Positions 24,953 to 34,355 of a stretch of DNA of 64,000 nt are shown piece by piece. Where the stretch lies: positions 992,001 through 1,056,000 of the forward strand of contig NZ_JABTEZ010000003.1 in the NCBI RefSeq assembly GCF_015711605.1. The letters are read 5' to 3'. The DNA comes from Planomonospora sp. ID67723. Its GTDB lineage: Bacteria > Actinomycetota > Actinomycetes > Streptosporangiales > Streptosporangiaceae. Made by a program: the position numbers and the translations under genes. Position 1 is the stretch's first letter. Each line of letters opens with the position of its first letter. The notes below the pieces were generated by a model. That model did not search any database, was not told the origin of the DNA, and worked only from the letters and a program-made list of their open reading frames with translations.

Positions 24953-27373
24953 TCAGCGGCCCCGGCGCACGGCCGCCAGCGCCGGGACCACCGCCGCGCC
25001 CACGGCCAGCACCAGGCAGCCGCCGATCACGCCGAGCACGACCGGCCACGGGACGATCAGCGGCACGGGAGCGCCGATCTTCTCGCTGAGCCCCGACCGC
25101 ATGCCCAGCAGCGCCGGGAACGCGACCGCCACGCCGAGCGCGGTGCCGAGCGCGGTCACGACGGCCGACTCGGCGGCGACCGCCCCGAGCACCTGACGGG
25201 GCGTGGCCCCCGCCATCCGCAGCACCCGGAAGTCGGCGGCGCGCCCCGCGGTGGCCATCACCATGGTGTTCGCGACCGCCAGACCGGTGTAGCCCACCGC
25301 CATGCCCACCAGGATCAGGGTGAAGATCCAGACGAGTCGATCCTCCTCGTCACCCGCGTTCCTCGCGTAGGCGTCCGCGCCGAGCACCCGGCCGCCGGGG
25401 ATCTCGGCCCGGACCGCGCCGTCGACGAGGACCTCCCCGGTCAGGGCGGAGGGATCATGGGACCGTACGGTGTCCCGGGGAAGCAGGACGGCGACCGGGG
25501 CGTCGGCGACGACGGCCGTCACGACCAGGGTCTCGGTGCGGCCGTCCTCGAAGGCCAGGGTGACCGCGCCGCCCGCCCGCCAGCCGCGCTCGTCCGCCAG
25601 CCACCGGGCCACGACCGCACCGAGCTCTGTGCCGCCGGCGCCGTCGCCGCCCCGGACCGCGCCCGGAGAACCCTCGACGACCTCCAGCCGGTCCGCCGAC
25701 CGGGCCAGCGCCTCGGGGGTGATCCCGGCGGCCTCCAGCGGCGGCCCTCCCTCGCCGTACACCGTGGTCGGCAGCAGCGCGACCCCGCCCGCCGCGGCGA
25801 CGGCGGCGTCCGACAGGCCGGGTGTGCCGTCCGGCACCACCACCGCCTCCGCCCGCACCGCCGCGGTCCGGCCCAGCGCGAAGGCTCCCGCCGTCGTCTG
25901 CGTCATGCCGGTGACCAGCACCGTGAACCCCACGGTGACCAGGATCGGCGCGGCGGTGGCCGCGGTACGGCGCACCGCGGCCAGCAACTCCTCGCGCACC
26001 AGCATCCCGGCGGCGCCCCGGGTCCGGGAGAGCGGCCAGGAGAGCACCCGGACGACCGGCGGGACGACCACCGGGGCGAGCAGGGTCAGGCCCAGGATCA
26101 GCGCCATCGCGGCGTACAGGCAGTAGTTCACGATCGCGTCGGCCGCGGCCCCGGCCGTGGCCGCGGCGAGCCCGATTCCGAGTGCGGTCAGAACCGCCCC
26201 GCCGATCCACCGCGCCGGGGTCATCGGGCGCCGGTCCACCTCGGCCTCGCGCAGCGCCTCCAGCGGGCGTACCCGCCCGGCTCTGCGCGAGGCCGACCAG
26301 ACGGCGAGCAGGGCGACGCCCAGCCCGATCCCGAACGAGGCGACCGGCGGCCAGAGCGCGGCCCGCACCGAGAAGCCCGGCGGTTCGAAGCCGGCCTCGA
26401 CCAGCAGCCCGCCGAGCGCGGGGGCCAGAACCGCCCCCAGCACCGCTCCGGCCGCGGCTGCGACGGCGCCGACCGCGAGCGCCTCGCCGTACACCATCAG
26501 CCGCACCTGCCGGGGTGCGGCGCCCACCAGCCGCAGCAGCCCGAACTCCCGCCGCCGCTGGACCACGCCGAACGCGAACGTGGACGCCACCACGAACACC
26601 GAGACGAACCCGGAGACGGCCGCCATGCCCGCCAGGACCTGCGTGCCGATCCATCGCGTCCGCGCGTCGGACCGCGGTTCCAGCGCCGCCCGCGCGTCCC
26701 CGGCGAGCACCTCGCCCTCACCGCCGACGATCTCGCGGGCCATGCGCTCGACACGGGCCGGATCCGCGTCCGCCGCGGTCACCAGCCCGATCACCCGCAC
26801 CCCGCCGGAGAGCCGGGCCGCCGCGGCGTCGGTCACATGGAAACCCGGCGCGTCGAGGGTGCCGGTCACGGTGTAGGGCACCGGTCCGGCGGCGGTGAGC
26901 AGGGTCACCGGGGAGCCGGGGGAGATGCCCAGCGCCCGGTCGAGCACCACCTCGCCGTCCCGCTCGGGCGGCCTGCCCTCCACCGGCCCGTACGGCGCCA
27001 GCGCCACGCTCGACCAGCCGTGGCCGCGCGAGTACCCGGGAACCGGACGGCCGCCGACGACCGCCTGGGCGTAGAAGGACCGGTCGGCGACGGCCGCCGT
27101 CACCCCGGGGACGCCGCGCAACCGGCCGGTGAGAACCGTGACGGCCTCCGGAGACCAGGGCCGGTCCTCCAGGAAGAAGCCCTCCGCCTGCTCGGCGGCG
27201 GGGGCGCGGACCAGCACGCCGGTGCCCTCGTACCGGTCCGGGACGCGGGGCGCGGCCGACACGTACACCAGGGCCGTCATCGAGATGAGGGCCACGCCCA
27301 GGCAGAGGGCGACGAACGCCCCGGCGAAGCCGCTCCACCGGCCCCGCACCATGATCAGGGCCGTCCTCAGCAC
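24953..27373 (-). CDS. ABC transporter permease, double FtsX/MacB-type
   Basis: 806 residues from GTG 27373. One N-terminal helix (FAGAFVALCLGVALISMTALV), a periplasm-facing domain of about 200 residues, three helices (the first FtsX block, about 245-375), further helices near 390-470, a second extracytoplasmic domain, and a final three-helix FtsX block (about 665-800, QVLGAVAAESAVVTALGTALG). This duplicated FtsX layout is typical of actinobacterial MacB-like exporters that expel antimicrobials or lipids or sense the cell wall. The start overlaps the ATPase stop by 7 bases, so the two are translationally coupled. Substrate unknown. Confidence 0.87.
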   Translation of the reverse strand: MLRTALIMVRGRWSGFAGAFVALCLGVALISMTALVYVSAAPRVPDRYEGTGVLVRAPAAEQAEGFFLEDRPWSPEAVTVLTGRLRGVPGVTAAVADRSFYAQAVVGGRPVPGYSRGHGWSSVALAPYGPVEGRPPERDGEVVLDRALGISPGSPVTLLTAAGPVPYTVTGTLDAPGFHVTDAAAARLSGGVRVIGLVTAADADPARVERMAREIVGGEGEVLAGDARAALEPRSDARTRWIGTQVLAGMAAVSGFVSVFVVASTFAFGVVQRRREFGLLRLVGAAPRQVRLMVYGEALAVGAVAAAAGAVLGAVLAPALGGLLVEAGFEPPGFSVRAALWPPVASFGIGLGVALLAVWSASRRAGRVRPLEALREAEVDRRPMTPARWIGGAVLTALGIGLAAATAGAAADAIVNYCLYAAMALILGLTLLAPVVVPPVVRVLSWPLSRTRGAAGMLVREELLAAVRRTAATAAPILVTVGFTVLVTGMTQTTAGAFALGRTAAVRAEAVVVPDGTPGLSDAAVAAAGGVALLPTTVYGEGGPPLEAAGITPEALARSADRLEVVEGSPGAVRGGDGAGGTELGAVVARWLADERGWRAGGAVTLAFEDGRTETLVVTAVVADAPVAVLLPRDTVRSHDPSALTGEVLVDGAVRAEIPGGRVLGADAYARNAGDEEDRLVWIFTLILVGMAVGYTGLAVANTMVMATAGRAADFRVLRMAGATPRQVLGAVAAESAVVTALGTALGVAVAFPALLGMRSGLSEKIGAPVPLIVPWPVVLGVIGGCLVLAVGAAVVPALAAVRRGR

Positions 27374-28203
27374 GACGCCTCCAGCACGGCCATCCGCGCC
27401 GCGATCAGCTCGGGGCTCAGCCCCCGCTCCGCCGGCGCGGGGCCCGGCCCGCCGCCGGAGCCGCCGGACCGGTCCTCACCGGCAGGAGCACCGGCGGTGA
27501 ACTCGTCCACCACCCGGCCGTCGGCGAGCAGGAGCACCCGATCGGCGCGGGAGGCGGCAACCGGGTCGTGGGTCACCATGATCACTGTCTGGCCCCGGTG
27601 GTCGGTGAGGTCGCGCAGCAACCTGAGCACCTCCCGCGAGGCCGCGCTGTCCAGCGCCCCCGTGGGCTCGTCGGCGAAGAGCACCGCGGGCCTGGTGATC
27701 AGCGCGCGGGCGATCGCCACCCGCTGCCGCTCACCGCCGGACAGCTCGCCCGGCCGGTGCCCGGCCCGCTGCGCCAGCCCCACCTCGGCCAGCGCGGCGC
27801 GCACCTCCGCGTCCCGGGGCCGGATCCCGGCCAGCCGCAGCGGCAGGGCCACGTTCTGCTCGGCGGTCAGCGCGGAGACCAGGTTGAAGGACTGGAAGAC
27901 GAACCCGATCCGCTCCCTGCGCAGCAGGGTCAGCGCGGTCTCGTCCAGAGGGCCGAGCTCGGTCCCGTCGATGGTCACCTCGCCTCCGGTGGGCCGGTCC
28001 AGCCCGGCCGCGCAGTGCAGCAGGGTGGATTTGCCGGAGCCGGAAGGGCCCATCACGGCGGTGAAGGTGCCCGCGAGGAAGGAGACGGTCATCGCATCCA
28101 GCGCGGTGACCGTCCCGGCCGCGGAGCCGTACACCTTGCTCACCGACCGCAGCCGGACGGTCTCGATCGCCGTGGAGGGCGTCGTGGAAGTCGCAGTCGT
28201 CAT
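27367..28203 (-). CDS. MacB/LolD-type ABC transporter ATP-binding protein
   Basis: 278 residues from ATG 28203. Walker A MGPSGSGKST, Q-loop FVFQSFNL, signature LSGGERQRVAIARAL, Walker B AVLFADEPTGALD and the H-loop MVTHDPVAASRADRV are all present. LLHCAAGLD and PTGGEVTIDG are typical of the LolD/MacB subfamily. The C-terminal 45 residues are Gly/Pro-rich and extend beyond the usual domain. Coupled to the FtsX-type permease downstream. The divergent gap to the two-component system (28204-28355) suggests that this system controls the transporter. Confidence 0.9.
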   Translation of the reverse strand: MTTATSTTPSTAIETVRLRSVSKVYGSAAGTVTALDAMTVSFLAGTFTAVMGPSGSGKSTLLHCAAGLDRPTGGEVTIDGTELGPLDETALTLLRRERIGFVFQSFNLVSALTAEQNVALPLRLAGIRPRDAEVRAALAEVGLAQRAGHRPGELSGGERQRVAIARALITRPAVLFADEPTGALDSAASREVLRLLRDLTDHRGQTVIMVTHDPVAASRADRVLLLADGRVVDEFTAGAPAGEDRSGGSGGGPGPAPAERGLSPELIAARMAVLEASC

Positions 28204-28355
28204 GGCGCAAGCCAACGCCGCGGGCGGTTGCGGCGCACTGGCGGCAGGACGAGGAAGAAGACTACATCTGGCACTACTGCCCAGACCGTGCGGAACCGTT
28301 ACGGTCGGGGCATGGACCCTGTTTCCAGCCCCGTTCCGGAGCGGGCGGCGGGCCG

Positions 28356-29726
28356 GTGCCCACGGTGGCCGGCCGGGATCCCGTGAGCCCTGCGCGTCCG
28401 GGAAGCTCCGCGAGCGCCGAGGTCACCGCGAGCGCCGAGGTCACCGCGAGTCCCGTGAGTCCTGCGAGCGCGGGCGGTCCGGGAGGACCGAAGGGGACGC
28501 CACCGGTCGCGCGGACCGCGCTGGAGGCGCTCACCCGGCGGCCGCTGGGTTTCCTGCGCTCCTCGTGGCCGTGGCGGTCCCTGGCGTACCTGCTGTCCGG
28601 CGCGCTGTTCGGGATCGTCACGTTCACCCTGATCGACATCGCGATCCTCTTCGGCATCCCGGCGGCCGTGGCGCTCGGCATGCTCACCATCGCGGGCGGC
28701 GGGCTCGTGATCGGGCGGTTCGAGCGGTGGCGGTTGCGACTGGTCGACACCGCGCCCGTCCCGGACCCGCACGGCGGATCCCCGGAGCCGGGTCTGCGCG
28801 CCTGGCTGCGCGTCCGCCTGGGGGAGCAGTCCACCTGGCGGGAGTTCGGATACACGCTGGCCTCCCTGCTGGCCCTGGGATGGATCGACCTGGGGGTGCT
28901 CGTCCTGGCCGGCGGGCTCCCGGGGATGCTGCTCACGGCGCCGCTCCAGCCGGGCTCGCCGCTGCCCCTGGGGCTGTTGCTGGCCGTCGTCGGGGCCGTG
29001 CTCCTGCCGGTCACCGCCTACCCGGTCGCGGCCTGGGCCGGGGCGCGGGCGCTCCTGACCCGGGTGATCCTGGTTCCCCGCGACGCCGAGCTGATCGAGG
29101 TCGTGCGGTCCCGGGCCCGCCTGGTCGACGCCTTCGAGCTGGAACGCCGCCGGATCGAGCGGGACCTGCACGACGGCGCGCAGCAGCGGCTGGTCGCGCT
29201 CACGCTCTCACTGGGAATGGCCCGGCTCGACCTGGAGCCGGGCTCTCCCGCGGCCGGACGGGTCGCCGAGGCGCACGAGCAGGCGCTGCTCGCCCTGGCC
29301 GAGCTGAGAGAGCTGATCCGGGGCGTGCACCCGAAGGTCCTCACCGATCTCGGCCTGGCCGACGCCGCCCTCGACGTGGCCGGACGCTCGCCCGTCCCCG
29401 CCGAGGTCGACATCGTGCTGCCCGTGCGCCTGCCCGGCCCGGCCGAGGCCGCGGCCTACTTCGTGATCACCGAGGCGCTCGCCAACGTCGCCAGGCACAG
29501 CCGGGCGAGCCGCTGCCGGATCAGGGGGCACCTGGCCGGGGAGACGTTCGTCATGGAGATCGCGGACGACGGGGCCGGCGGGGCCGACCCGGCGGCGGGC
29601 ACCGGACTGGCGGGACTGGCCGACCGGGTAGCCGCCGTCGGCGGCAGGATGTCGCTGTCCAGCCCGGCGGGAGGACCGACCCTGCTGAGGGTGGAGATCC
29701 CGCGCGGGGACGGCCCGGCCGGATGA
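28356..29726 (+). CDS. NarL-family sensor histidine kinase (HisKA_3)
   Basis: 456 residues from GTG 28356. The first 45 residues are low complexity, partly encoded by an 18-bp tandem repeat, so a later start is possible. Membrane helices lie near 75-130 and 160-235 in an actinobacterial sensor region. The dimerisation helix carries RRRIERDLHDGAQQRLVAL, with the phospho-accepting His near 272. The ATPase part has VITEALANVARHS (N box) and EIADDGAGGADPAAGTGLAGLADRV (G boxes). It should phosphorylate the response regulator encoded 43 bases downstream. It diverges from the MacB-like transporter, a common pairing for envelope-stress or antibiotic sensing. Confidence 0.88.
   Translation: MPTVAGRDPVSPARPGSSASAEVTASAEVTASPVSPASAGGPGGPKGTPPVARTALEALTRRPLGFLRSSWPWRSLAYLLSGALFGIVTFTLIDIAILFGIPAAVALGMLTIAGGGLVIGRFERWRLRLVDTAPVPDPHGGSPEPGLRAWLRVRLGEQSTWREFGYTLASLLALGWIDLGVLVLAGGLPGMLLTAPLQPGSPLPLGLLLAVVGAVLLPVTAYPVAAWAGARALLTRVILVPRDAELIEVVRSRARLVDAFELERRRIERDLHDGAQQRLVALTLSLGMARLDLEPGSPAAGRVAEAHEQALLALAELRELIRGVHPKVLTDLGLADAALDVAGRSPVPAEVDIVLPVRLPGPAEAAAYFVITEALANVARHSRASRCRIRGHLAGETFVMEIADDGAGGADPAAGTGLAGLADRVAAVGGRMSLSSPAGGPTLLRVEIPRGDGPAG
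28411..28446 (+). repeat. 18-bp tandem repeat (two copies) in the kinase N-terminus
   Basis: The unit CGAGCGCCGAGGTCACCG occurs twice in tandem and encodes SAEVTA-SAEVTA in frame; a third, diverged unit follows. Repeat slippage here would alter only a disordered N-terminal tail, or untranslated leader if the true start is downstream. Confidence 0.75.
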
Positions 29727-29769
29727 GGGACGCGCCGGGCGGCTGTGGTGACGATCGGAGGAGTTGCGC

Positions 29770-30405
29770 GTGCGTGTGGTGCTGGCGGAGGACTCCGTCC
29801 TGCTCAGGGAAGGGCTGGCCGGCCTGCTGGAGCGCTTCGGCCACACCGTGGCCGCCGCCGTCGGCGACGCCCCGGCGTTGCTGGCCGCCGTCGAGGAGCA
29901 CGGGCCGGAGATCGTGGTCACCGACGTGCGGATGCCCCCCGGCTTCGCCGACGAGGGACTGCGCGCCGCGCTGACCCTGCGCCGGGCCCGTCCGGACCTG
30001 CCCGTGCTGGTCCTCAGCCAGTACGTCCAGCAGGCCTATGTCGCCGAGCTGATGGGACCGGGGATCGGTTACCTGCTCAAGGACCGGATCGGGCACGTCG
30101 AGGAGTTCGCCGACGCACTGGAACGGGTCGCCGCCGGAGGCACCGTCGTCGACCCCGAGGTGGTCAGGCAGCTCCTCGCCAGGCGCCGCGACCCGCTGCA
30201 GCGCCTCACCCCGCGGGAACGCGAGGTCCTGGCGCTCGTCGCGGAGGGCCGCTCCAACGCCGCCGTCGCCCGCGCCCTCGTCGTCACGGAGGCCGCCGTC
30301 GCCAAGCACATCGCCGGCATCCTCGCCAAGCTCGACCTGCCCCCGGCGGGCGACGACCACCGGCGGGTCCTGGCCGTCCTGGCCTACCTCAGGGGCAGGG
30401 ACTGA
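29770..30405 (+). CDS. NarL/FixJ-family response regulator
   Basis: 211 residues. GTG 29770 is chosen because the GGAGGAG at 29757-29763 is 6 bases upstream; a TTG at 29764 would abut it. The receiver domain has VVLAEDSVLLREGL (acidic pocket), VVTDVRMPPG with the phospho-accepting Asp near 53, and YLLKDRIG with the conserved Lys. The C-terminal LuxR-type helix-turn-helix is LTPREREVLALVAEGRSNAAVARAL and VAKHIAGILAKLDL. It forms a pair with the kinase gene just upstream and probably regulates the divergent MacB-like exporter. Confidence 0.9.
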   Translation: MRVVLAEDSVLLREGLAGLLERFGHTVAAAVGDAPALLAAVEEHGPEIVVTDVRMPPGFADEGLRAALTLRRARPDLPVLVLSQYVQQAYVAELMGPGIGYLLKDRIGHVEEFADALERVAAGGTVVDPEVVRQLLARRRDPLQRLTPREREVLALVAEGRSNAAVARALVVTEAAVAKHIAGILAKLDLPPAGDDHRRVLAVLAYLRGRD

Positions 30406-30428
30406 CCGGCGGCCTCCGGCCCGGAACC

Positions 30429-31025
30429 TCAGATACCGAACGCCGCCAGCGTCGCCCACGCCGAGCCCGCGCCGCTGACCACCCCGGCCGCGACCTGGGC
30501 CGGGGTGTGGTGGCCGAGCCGCACCCGCGCCCAGCAGATCAGCGCCACCAGCATCGCCCCCACCGCCACGGTCGGTACGGCCGGCAGCACGTGGGCCAAT
30601 AGCACCACGGTGCCCGCCGACACGGCGGCGTGGAAGGAGATCTTCCACCTGAGCGTGATCGGGACCGTCAGGGCCAGCGCCGCCAGCATCGCCGAGACCG
30701 TGGCGACCAGCAGCCGGGGCGCGTCCAGCAGGACGAGGAGCACGAGCGCGGCGACCACCGCGACCATCGCCACCAGCAGCGGCCTGGTCCGGCTCTCCCG
30801 GTCGACCAGATGGTGGGAGTCGAGCCGTCCGGAGCGGACCCCGGCCATGATCACTCCGGCCGGGACCCCGCCGCACAGCGCCGAGGCCACCAGCCCCCAC
30901 CCCGCGCCCGGCCAGCCGCCGGTCACCAGCCCGATGAGCGGCGGCAGCACGATGACCAGCGCCTGCGGGGCGAACAGCCCGGTCACCCACCGCGCGACCC
31001 GCGTGCCCACCCTGGAGTCCGGCAT
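30429..31025 (-). CDS. PAP2-like membrane protein
   Basis: About 198 residues from ATG 31025, preceded by GGGGGGCAGGGGGC; a GTG at 31046 is an alternative that begins just after the dapD stop. Six hydrophobic helices. Possible PAP2 motifs are DRESRTRPL (KX6RP-like), KISFHAAVSAGTV and GHHTPAQVAAG, in the right order, although the central SGH motif is weak (SFHA). PAP2 proteins dephosphorylate lipid phosphates such as undecaprenyl pyrophosphate. It lies directly downstream of dapD on the same strand. Catalytic activity is uncertain. Confidence 0.65.
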   Translation of the reverse strand: MPDSRVGTRVARWVTGLFAPQALVIVLPPLIGLVTGGWPGAGWGLVASALCGGVPAGVIMAGVRSGRLDSHHLVDRESRTRPLLVAMVAVVAALVLLVLLDAPRLLVATVSAMLAALALTVPITLRWKISFHAAVSAGTVVLLAHVLPAVPTVAVGAMLVALICWARVRLGHHTPAQVAAGVVSGAGSAWATLAAFGI

Positions 31026-31050
31026 CGCCCCCTGCCCCCCGGTCACGGCG

Positions 31051-32028
31051 TCAGTCGTTGGCGTGCAGGGCGCTGTTGAGCTCCACGCCGGTGCCCTGGC
31101 GGGGGACGGCCTCGACGGCGCCGGTGGTGGAGTTGCGGCGCAGCAGCAGCCCGGAGGAGCCGGAGAGCTCGGCGGCCTTGACGACCCGCCCGTCGGGGAG
31201 GGTCACCTTGGTGCCGGCGGTGACGTAGAGGCCGGCCTCCACGACCGCGTCGTCGCCCAGGGAGATGCCGACACCGCTGTTGGCGCCCAGCAGGCAGCGC
31301 CGCCCGATGGAGATGACCTGCTTGCCGCCGCCCGACAGGGTGCCCATGATCGAGGCGCCGCCGCCGACGTCGGAGCCGTCGCCCACGACGACGCCCGCGG
31401 AGATGCGGCCCTCGACCATGGAGGCGCCGAGGGTGCCGGCGTTGAAGTTGACGAAGCCCTCGTGCATCACCGTCGTGCCGGAGGCCAGGTGCGCGCCGAG
31501 GCGGACGCGGTCGGCCTCGGCGATCCGGACGCCGGCCGGCACCACGTAGTCGACCATCCGGGGGAACTTGTCGATGCCGTAGACGGTCACCTGGCCGCGG
31601 GCGCGCAGGCGCAGCCGTACCTCCTCGAAACCCTCGACCGGGCACGGGCCGTGGTTGGTCCACACGACGTTGCTGAGCAGGCCGAACAGGCCGTCGAGGT
31701 TCTGCCCGTGCGGCTGGACGAGGCGGGCGGAGAGCAGGTGGAGCCGGAGGTAGGCGTCGTGCGCGTCGGCGGGCGGCTCCGACAGCTTGGCGATCCCGGT
31801 CTCCACGGCGACCACCTCCACGCCGCGGTCGGCGTCGGGGCCGAGCAGCGCGGCGACGGAGGGGCCGAGGGCCGCCGCGGCCTCCTGCCCGGTCAGCCGC
31901 CGGGTGCCCGTGGAGGGGGGCTCGCCCAGCCGGGGGGAGGGGAACCAGGTGTCGAGCACGGTCCCGTCGGGAGTGATGGTCGCGATGCCGGCGCCGTGGG
32001 CGCCGGAGGTCTGAGGTGCTGCGTTCAC
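31051..32028 (-). CDS. dapD: 2,3,4,5-tetrahydropyridine-2,6-dicarboxylate N-succinyltransferase
   Basis: 325 residues from GTG 32028; a TTG at 32037 is possible. The N-terminal domain contains [23 protein letters not shown] left-handed beta-helix of hexapeptide repeats follows ([34 protein letters not shown], then [19 protein letters not shown]), ending NSALHAND. This is the actinobacterial DapD type. It succinylates tetrahydrodipicolinate in the succinylase branch to meso-diaminopimelate and lysine. A TACGCT -10-like element lies 9 bases before GTG 32028 with no ribosome site, which suggests a leaderless transcript. Confidence 0.93.
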   Translation of the reverse strand: MNAAPQTSGAHGAGIATITPDGTVLDTWFPSPRLGEPPSTGTRRLTGQEAAAALGPSVAALLGPDADRGVEVVAVETGIAKLSEPPADAHDAYLRLHLLSARLVQPHGQNLDGLFGLLSNVVWTNHGPCPVEGFEEVRLRLRARGQVTVYGIDKFPRMVDYVVPAGVRIAEADRVRLGAHLASGTTVMHEGFVNFNAGTLGASMVEGRISAGVVVGDGSDVGGGASIMGTLSGGGKQVISIGRRCLLGANSGVGISLGDDAVVEAGLYVTAGTKVTLPDGRVVKAAELSGSSGLLLRRNSTTGAVEAVPRQGTGVELNSALHAND

Positions 32029-32220
32029 AGGGACCAAGCGTAGTGATACATCGGGGGCGGACAGGGGCGGGCTCCCCCGCCGGGCGGGCGCGCGAGCCCG
32101 TCCGCCCGGGGATCGGGAACATCGGGACGGATCACGCGCCCGGCGTGCCGGAGTGGCTGAGATTTCGCGCTGCGGTCACCGGTAGCATCGGTTCTCCGAC
32201 CACTCGATGAAGGAGCAACC

Positions 32221-34188
32221 GTGTCTGCCGTGCCGCAACTGCGTATCACCCTCGCCGGAGCCGAGCGTGTGGTGGCGGAGGGCACGACGTACGGCGAAGC
32301 CCTCGGCGCCGACGGGCGCTCCGTGGTCGCCGCCCGGGCGGGCGGCGAGCTGAAGGACCTCGCCGCGGCCGTGGCCGACGGCGACGTGATCGAGCCGGTC
32401 GAGGCCGGCAGCGCCGACGGCCGGGCGATCGTCCGCCACTCCACCGCGCACGTCATGGCCCAGGCCGTCCAGGAGATCTTCCCCGAGGCGAGGCTCGGCA
32501 TCGGCCCGCCGGTCGAGAACGGCTTCTACTACGACTTCGACGTGAAGAACCCGTTCACCCCCGACGACCTCAAGCGCATCGAGAAGCGCATGCGCGAGAT
32601 CGTCAAGCAGGGGCAGGTCTTCTCCCGCAGGCCCGTCTCCGACGAGGCCGCCCGCGAGGAGCTGGCCGCGGAGCCGTACAAGCTGGAGCTCATCGGGCTC
32701 AAGGGCGGCGCGGCCGACGAGGAGAGCGTCGAGGTGGGCGGCGGCGAGCTGACCATCTACGACAACCTCGACCCCAAGACCGGCGAGCTGTGCTGGAAGG
32801 ACCTGTGCCGCGGCCCGCACGTGCCGACCACCCGGTCCATCCCGGCCTTCAAGCTGATGCGCTCCGGCGGCGCCTACTGGCGGGGCAGCGAGAAGAACCC
32901 GCAGCTCCAGCGGATCTACGGCACCGCCTGGGAGTCGCGCGAGAAGCAGGACGAATACCTCCACCTGCTGGAGGAGGCCGAGAAGCGCGACCACCGCAAG
33001 CTGGGCGCCGAGCTCGACCTGTTCTCCTTCCCCGACGAGCTGGGCTCCGGGCTCCCGGTCTTCCACCCCAAGGGCGGCGTGATCCGCAAGATCATGGAGG
33101 ACTACTCCCGGCGCCGGCACGAGGAGGCGGGATACTCCTTCGTCAACACCCCGCACATCACCAAGGACAACCTCTACAAGGTCTCCGGCCACCTGGACTG
33201 GTACGCCGACGGCATGTTCCCACCCATGGAGCTGGAGGGGGCCAAGTACTACCTCAAGCCGATGAACTGCCCGATGCACAACCTGATCTTCCGGGCGCGC
33301 GGGCGGTCCTACCGCGAGCTGCCGCTGCGGATGTTCGAGTTCGGCACGGTCTACCGCTACGAGAAGTCCGGTGTGGTGCACGGCCTGACCCGGGTGCGCG
33401 GCCTGACCCAGGACGACGCGCACATCTACTGCACCCGCGAGCAGATGCGCGACGAGCTGGCCTCGCTGCTGCGCTTCGTGCTCGACCTGCTGCGCGACTA
33501 CGGCCTGAGCGACTTCTACCTGGAGCTGTCCACCAAGGACCCGGTCAAGTTCGTCGGCACCGACGAGGACTGGGAGGAGGCCACCCAGACGCTGCGCGAG
33601 GTCGCCGAGTCGGAGAACCTCGAGCTCGTCCTCGATCCGGGCGGCGCGGCGTTCTACGGGCCGAAGATCTCGGTGCAGGCGCGCGACGCGATCGGCCGCT
33701 CGTGGCAGATGTCGACGATCCAGCTCGACTTCAATCTGCCGCAGCGCTTCGAGCTGGAGTACCAGTCGGCCGACGGCTCGCGGCAGCGGCCCGTCATGAT
33801 CCACCGGGCGCTGTTCGGCTCGATCGAGCGGTTCTTCGGCGTCCTGGTCGAGCACTACGCGGGCGTGTTCCCGCCCTGGCTCGCCCCGGTGCAGGCCGTC
33901 TGCATCCCGATCGCCGAGGCCCACGCGCCCTACCTGCAGGACGTGGCCAAGAAGGCCCGCGAGCGGGGCGTCCGGATCGAGGTGGACGCCTCCGACGACC
34001 GCATGCAGAAGAAGATCCGCAACGCGCAGAAGGCCAAGGTGCCGTTCATGCTGCTGGCGGGTGACGAGGACATCGCAGGCGGCGCGGTCTCCTTCCGCTT
34101 CCGCAACGGTGAGCAGAAGAACGGCGTCCCGGTCGAGCAGGCGATCGACGAGATCGTCGACGCGATCGAGCGCCGCGTCCAGGTCTGA
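32221..34188 (+). CDS. thrS: Threonyl-tRNA synthetase
   Basis: 655 residues from GTG 32221, preceded by GAAGGAGCAACC. TGS domain (about 1-60), editing domain (70-225, with [16 protein letters not shown], the HxxxH metal site), class II catalytic core (MNCPMHN motif with zinc Cys near 347, [16 protein letters not shown], and the [16 protein letters not shown] motif 3 region) and a C-terminal anticodon-binding domain (from about 550). All motifs are complete. It charges tRNA-Thr. A TAGCAT -10-like hexamer lies at 32183-32188. No T-box leader is seen. Confidence 0.97.
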   Translation: MSAVPQLRITLAGAERVVAEGTTYGEALGADGRSVVAARAGGELKDLAAAVADGDVIEPVEAGSADGRAIVRHSTAHVMAQAVQEIFPEARLGIGPPVENGFYYDFDVKNPFTPDDLKRIEKRMREIVKQGQVFSRRPVSDEAAREELAAEPYKLELIGLKGGAADEESVEVGGGELTIYDNLDPKTGELCWKDLCRGPHVPTTRSIPAFKLMRSGGAYWRGSEKNPQLQRIYGTAWESREKQDEYLHLLEEAEKRDHRKLGAELDLFSFPDELGSGLPVFHPKGGVIRKIMEDYSRRRHEEAGYSFVNTPHITKDNLYKVSGHLDWYADGMFPPMELEGAKYYLKPMNCPMHNLIFRARGRSYRELPLRMFEFGTVYRYEKSGVVHGLTRVRGLTQDDAHIYCTREQMRDELASLLRFVLDLLRDYGLSDFYLELSTKDPVKFVGTDEDWEEATQTLREVAESENLELVLDPGGAAFYGPKISVQARDAIGRSWQMSTIQLDFNLPQRFELEYQSADGSRQRPVMIHRALFGSIERFFGVLVEHYAGVFPPWLAPVQAVCIPIAEAHAPYLQDVAKKARERGVRIEVDASDDRMQKKIRNAQKAKVPFMLLAGDEDIAGGAVSFRFRNGEQKNGVPVEQAIDEIVDAIERRVQV

Positions 34189-34213
34189 CCTGCGCCCACC
34201 CCGCACCACCACC

Positions 34214-34249
34214 CCGTCGCCGGCCGTGCCCCGTCGCGGCCGGCGACGG
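34214..34249 (+). terminator. Hairpin terminator after thrS
   Basis: A perfect 13-bp stem (34214-34226 with 34237-34249) and a 10-base loop lie 25 bases beyond the thrS stop. Confidence 0.7.
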
Positions 34250-34355
34250 CGGGCCGGTCATCGGCCGCTCAGCGGACCCTCAAGGGTGATTACGCACCGC
34301 TGTGACACGATCGCGGAGCGTTGACAGTGGAGATGGCCGCCCGCACAGTGGATGC

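Noticed and set aside
23948-29974. A 2008-codon open frame on the plus strand
   Set aside because: It runs through the BASS transporter and kinase genes in the wrong frame and opposite the ABC transporter genes. Its product is Arg/Gly/Pro-rich with no domains. High GC creates such long shadow frames.
32140-32200. tRNA-Leu-like stretch (GCCGGAGTGGCTGA) before thrS
   Set aside because: Only the 5' arm resembles a tRNA; no anticodon stem, T arm or acceptor partner follows.
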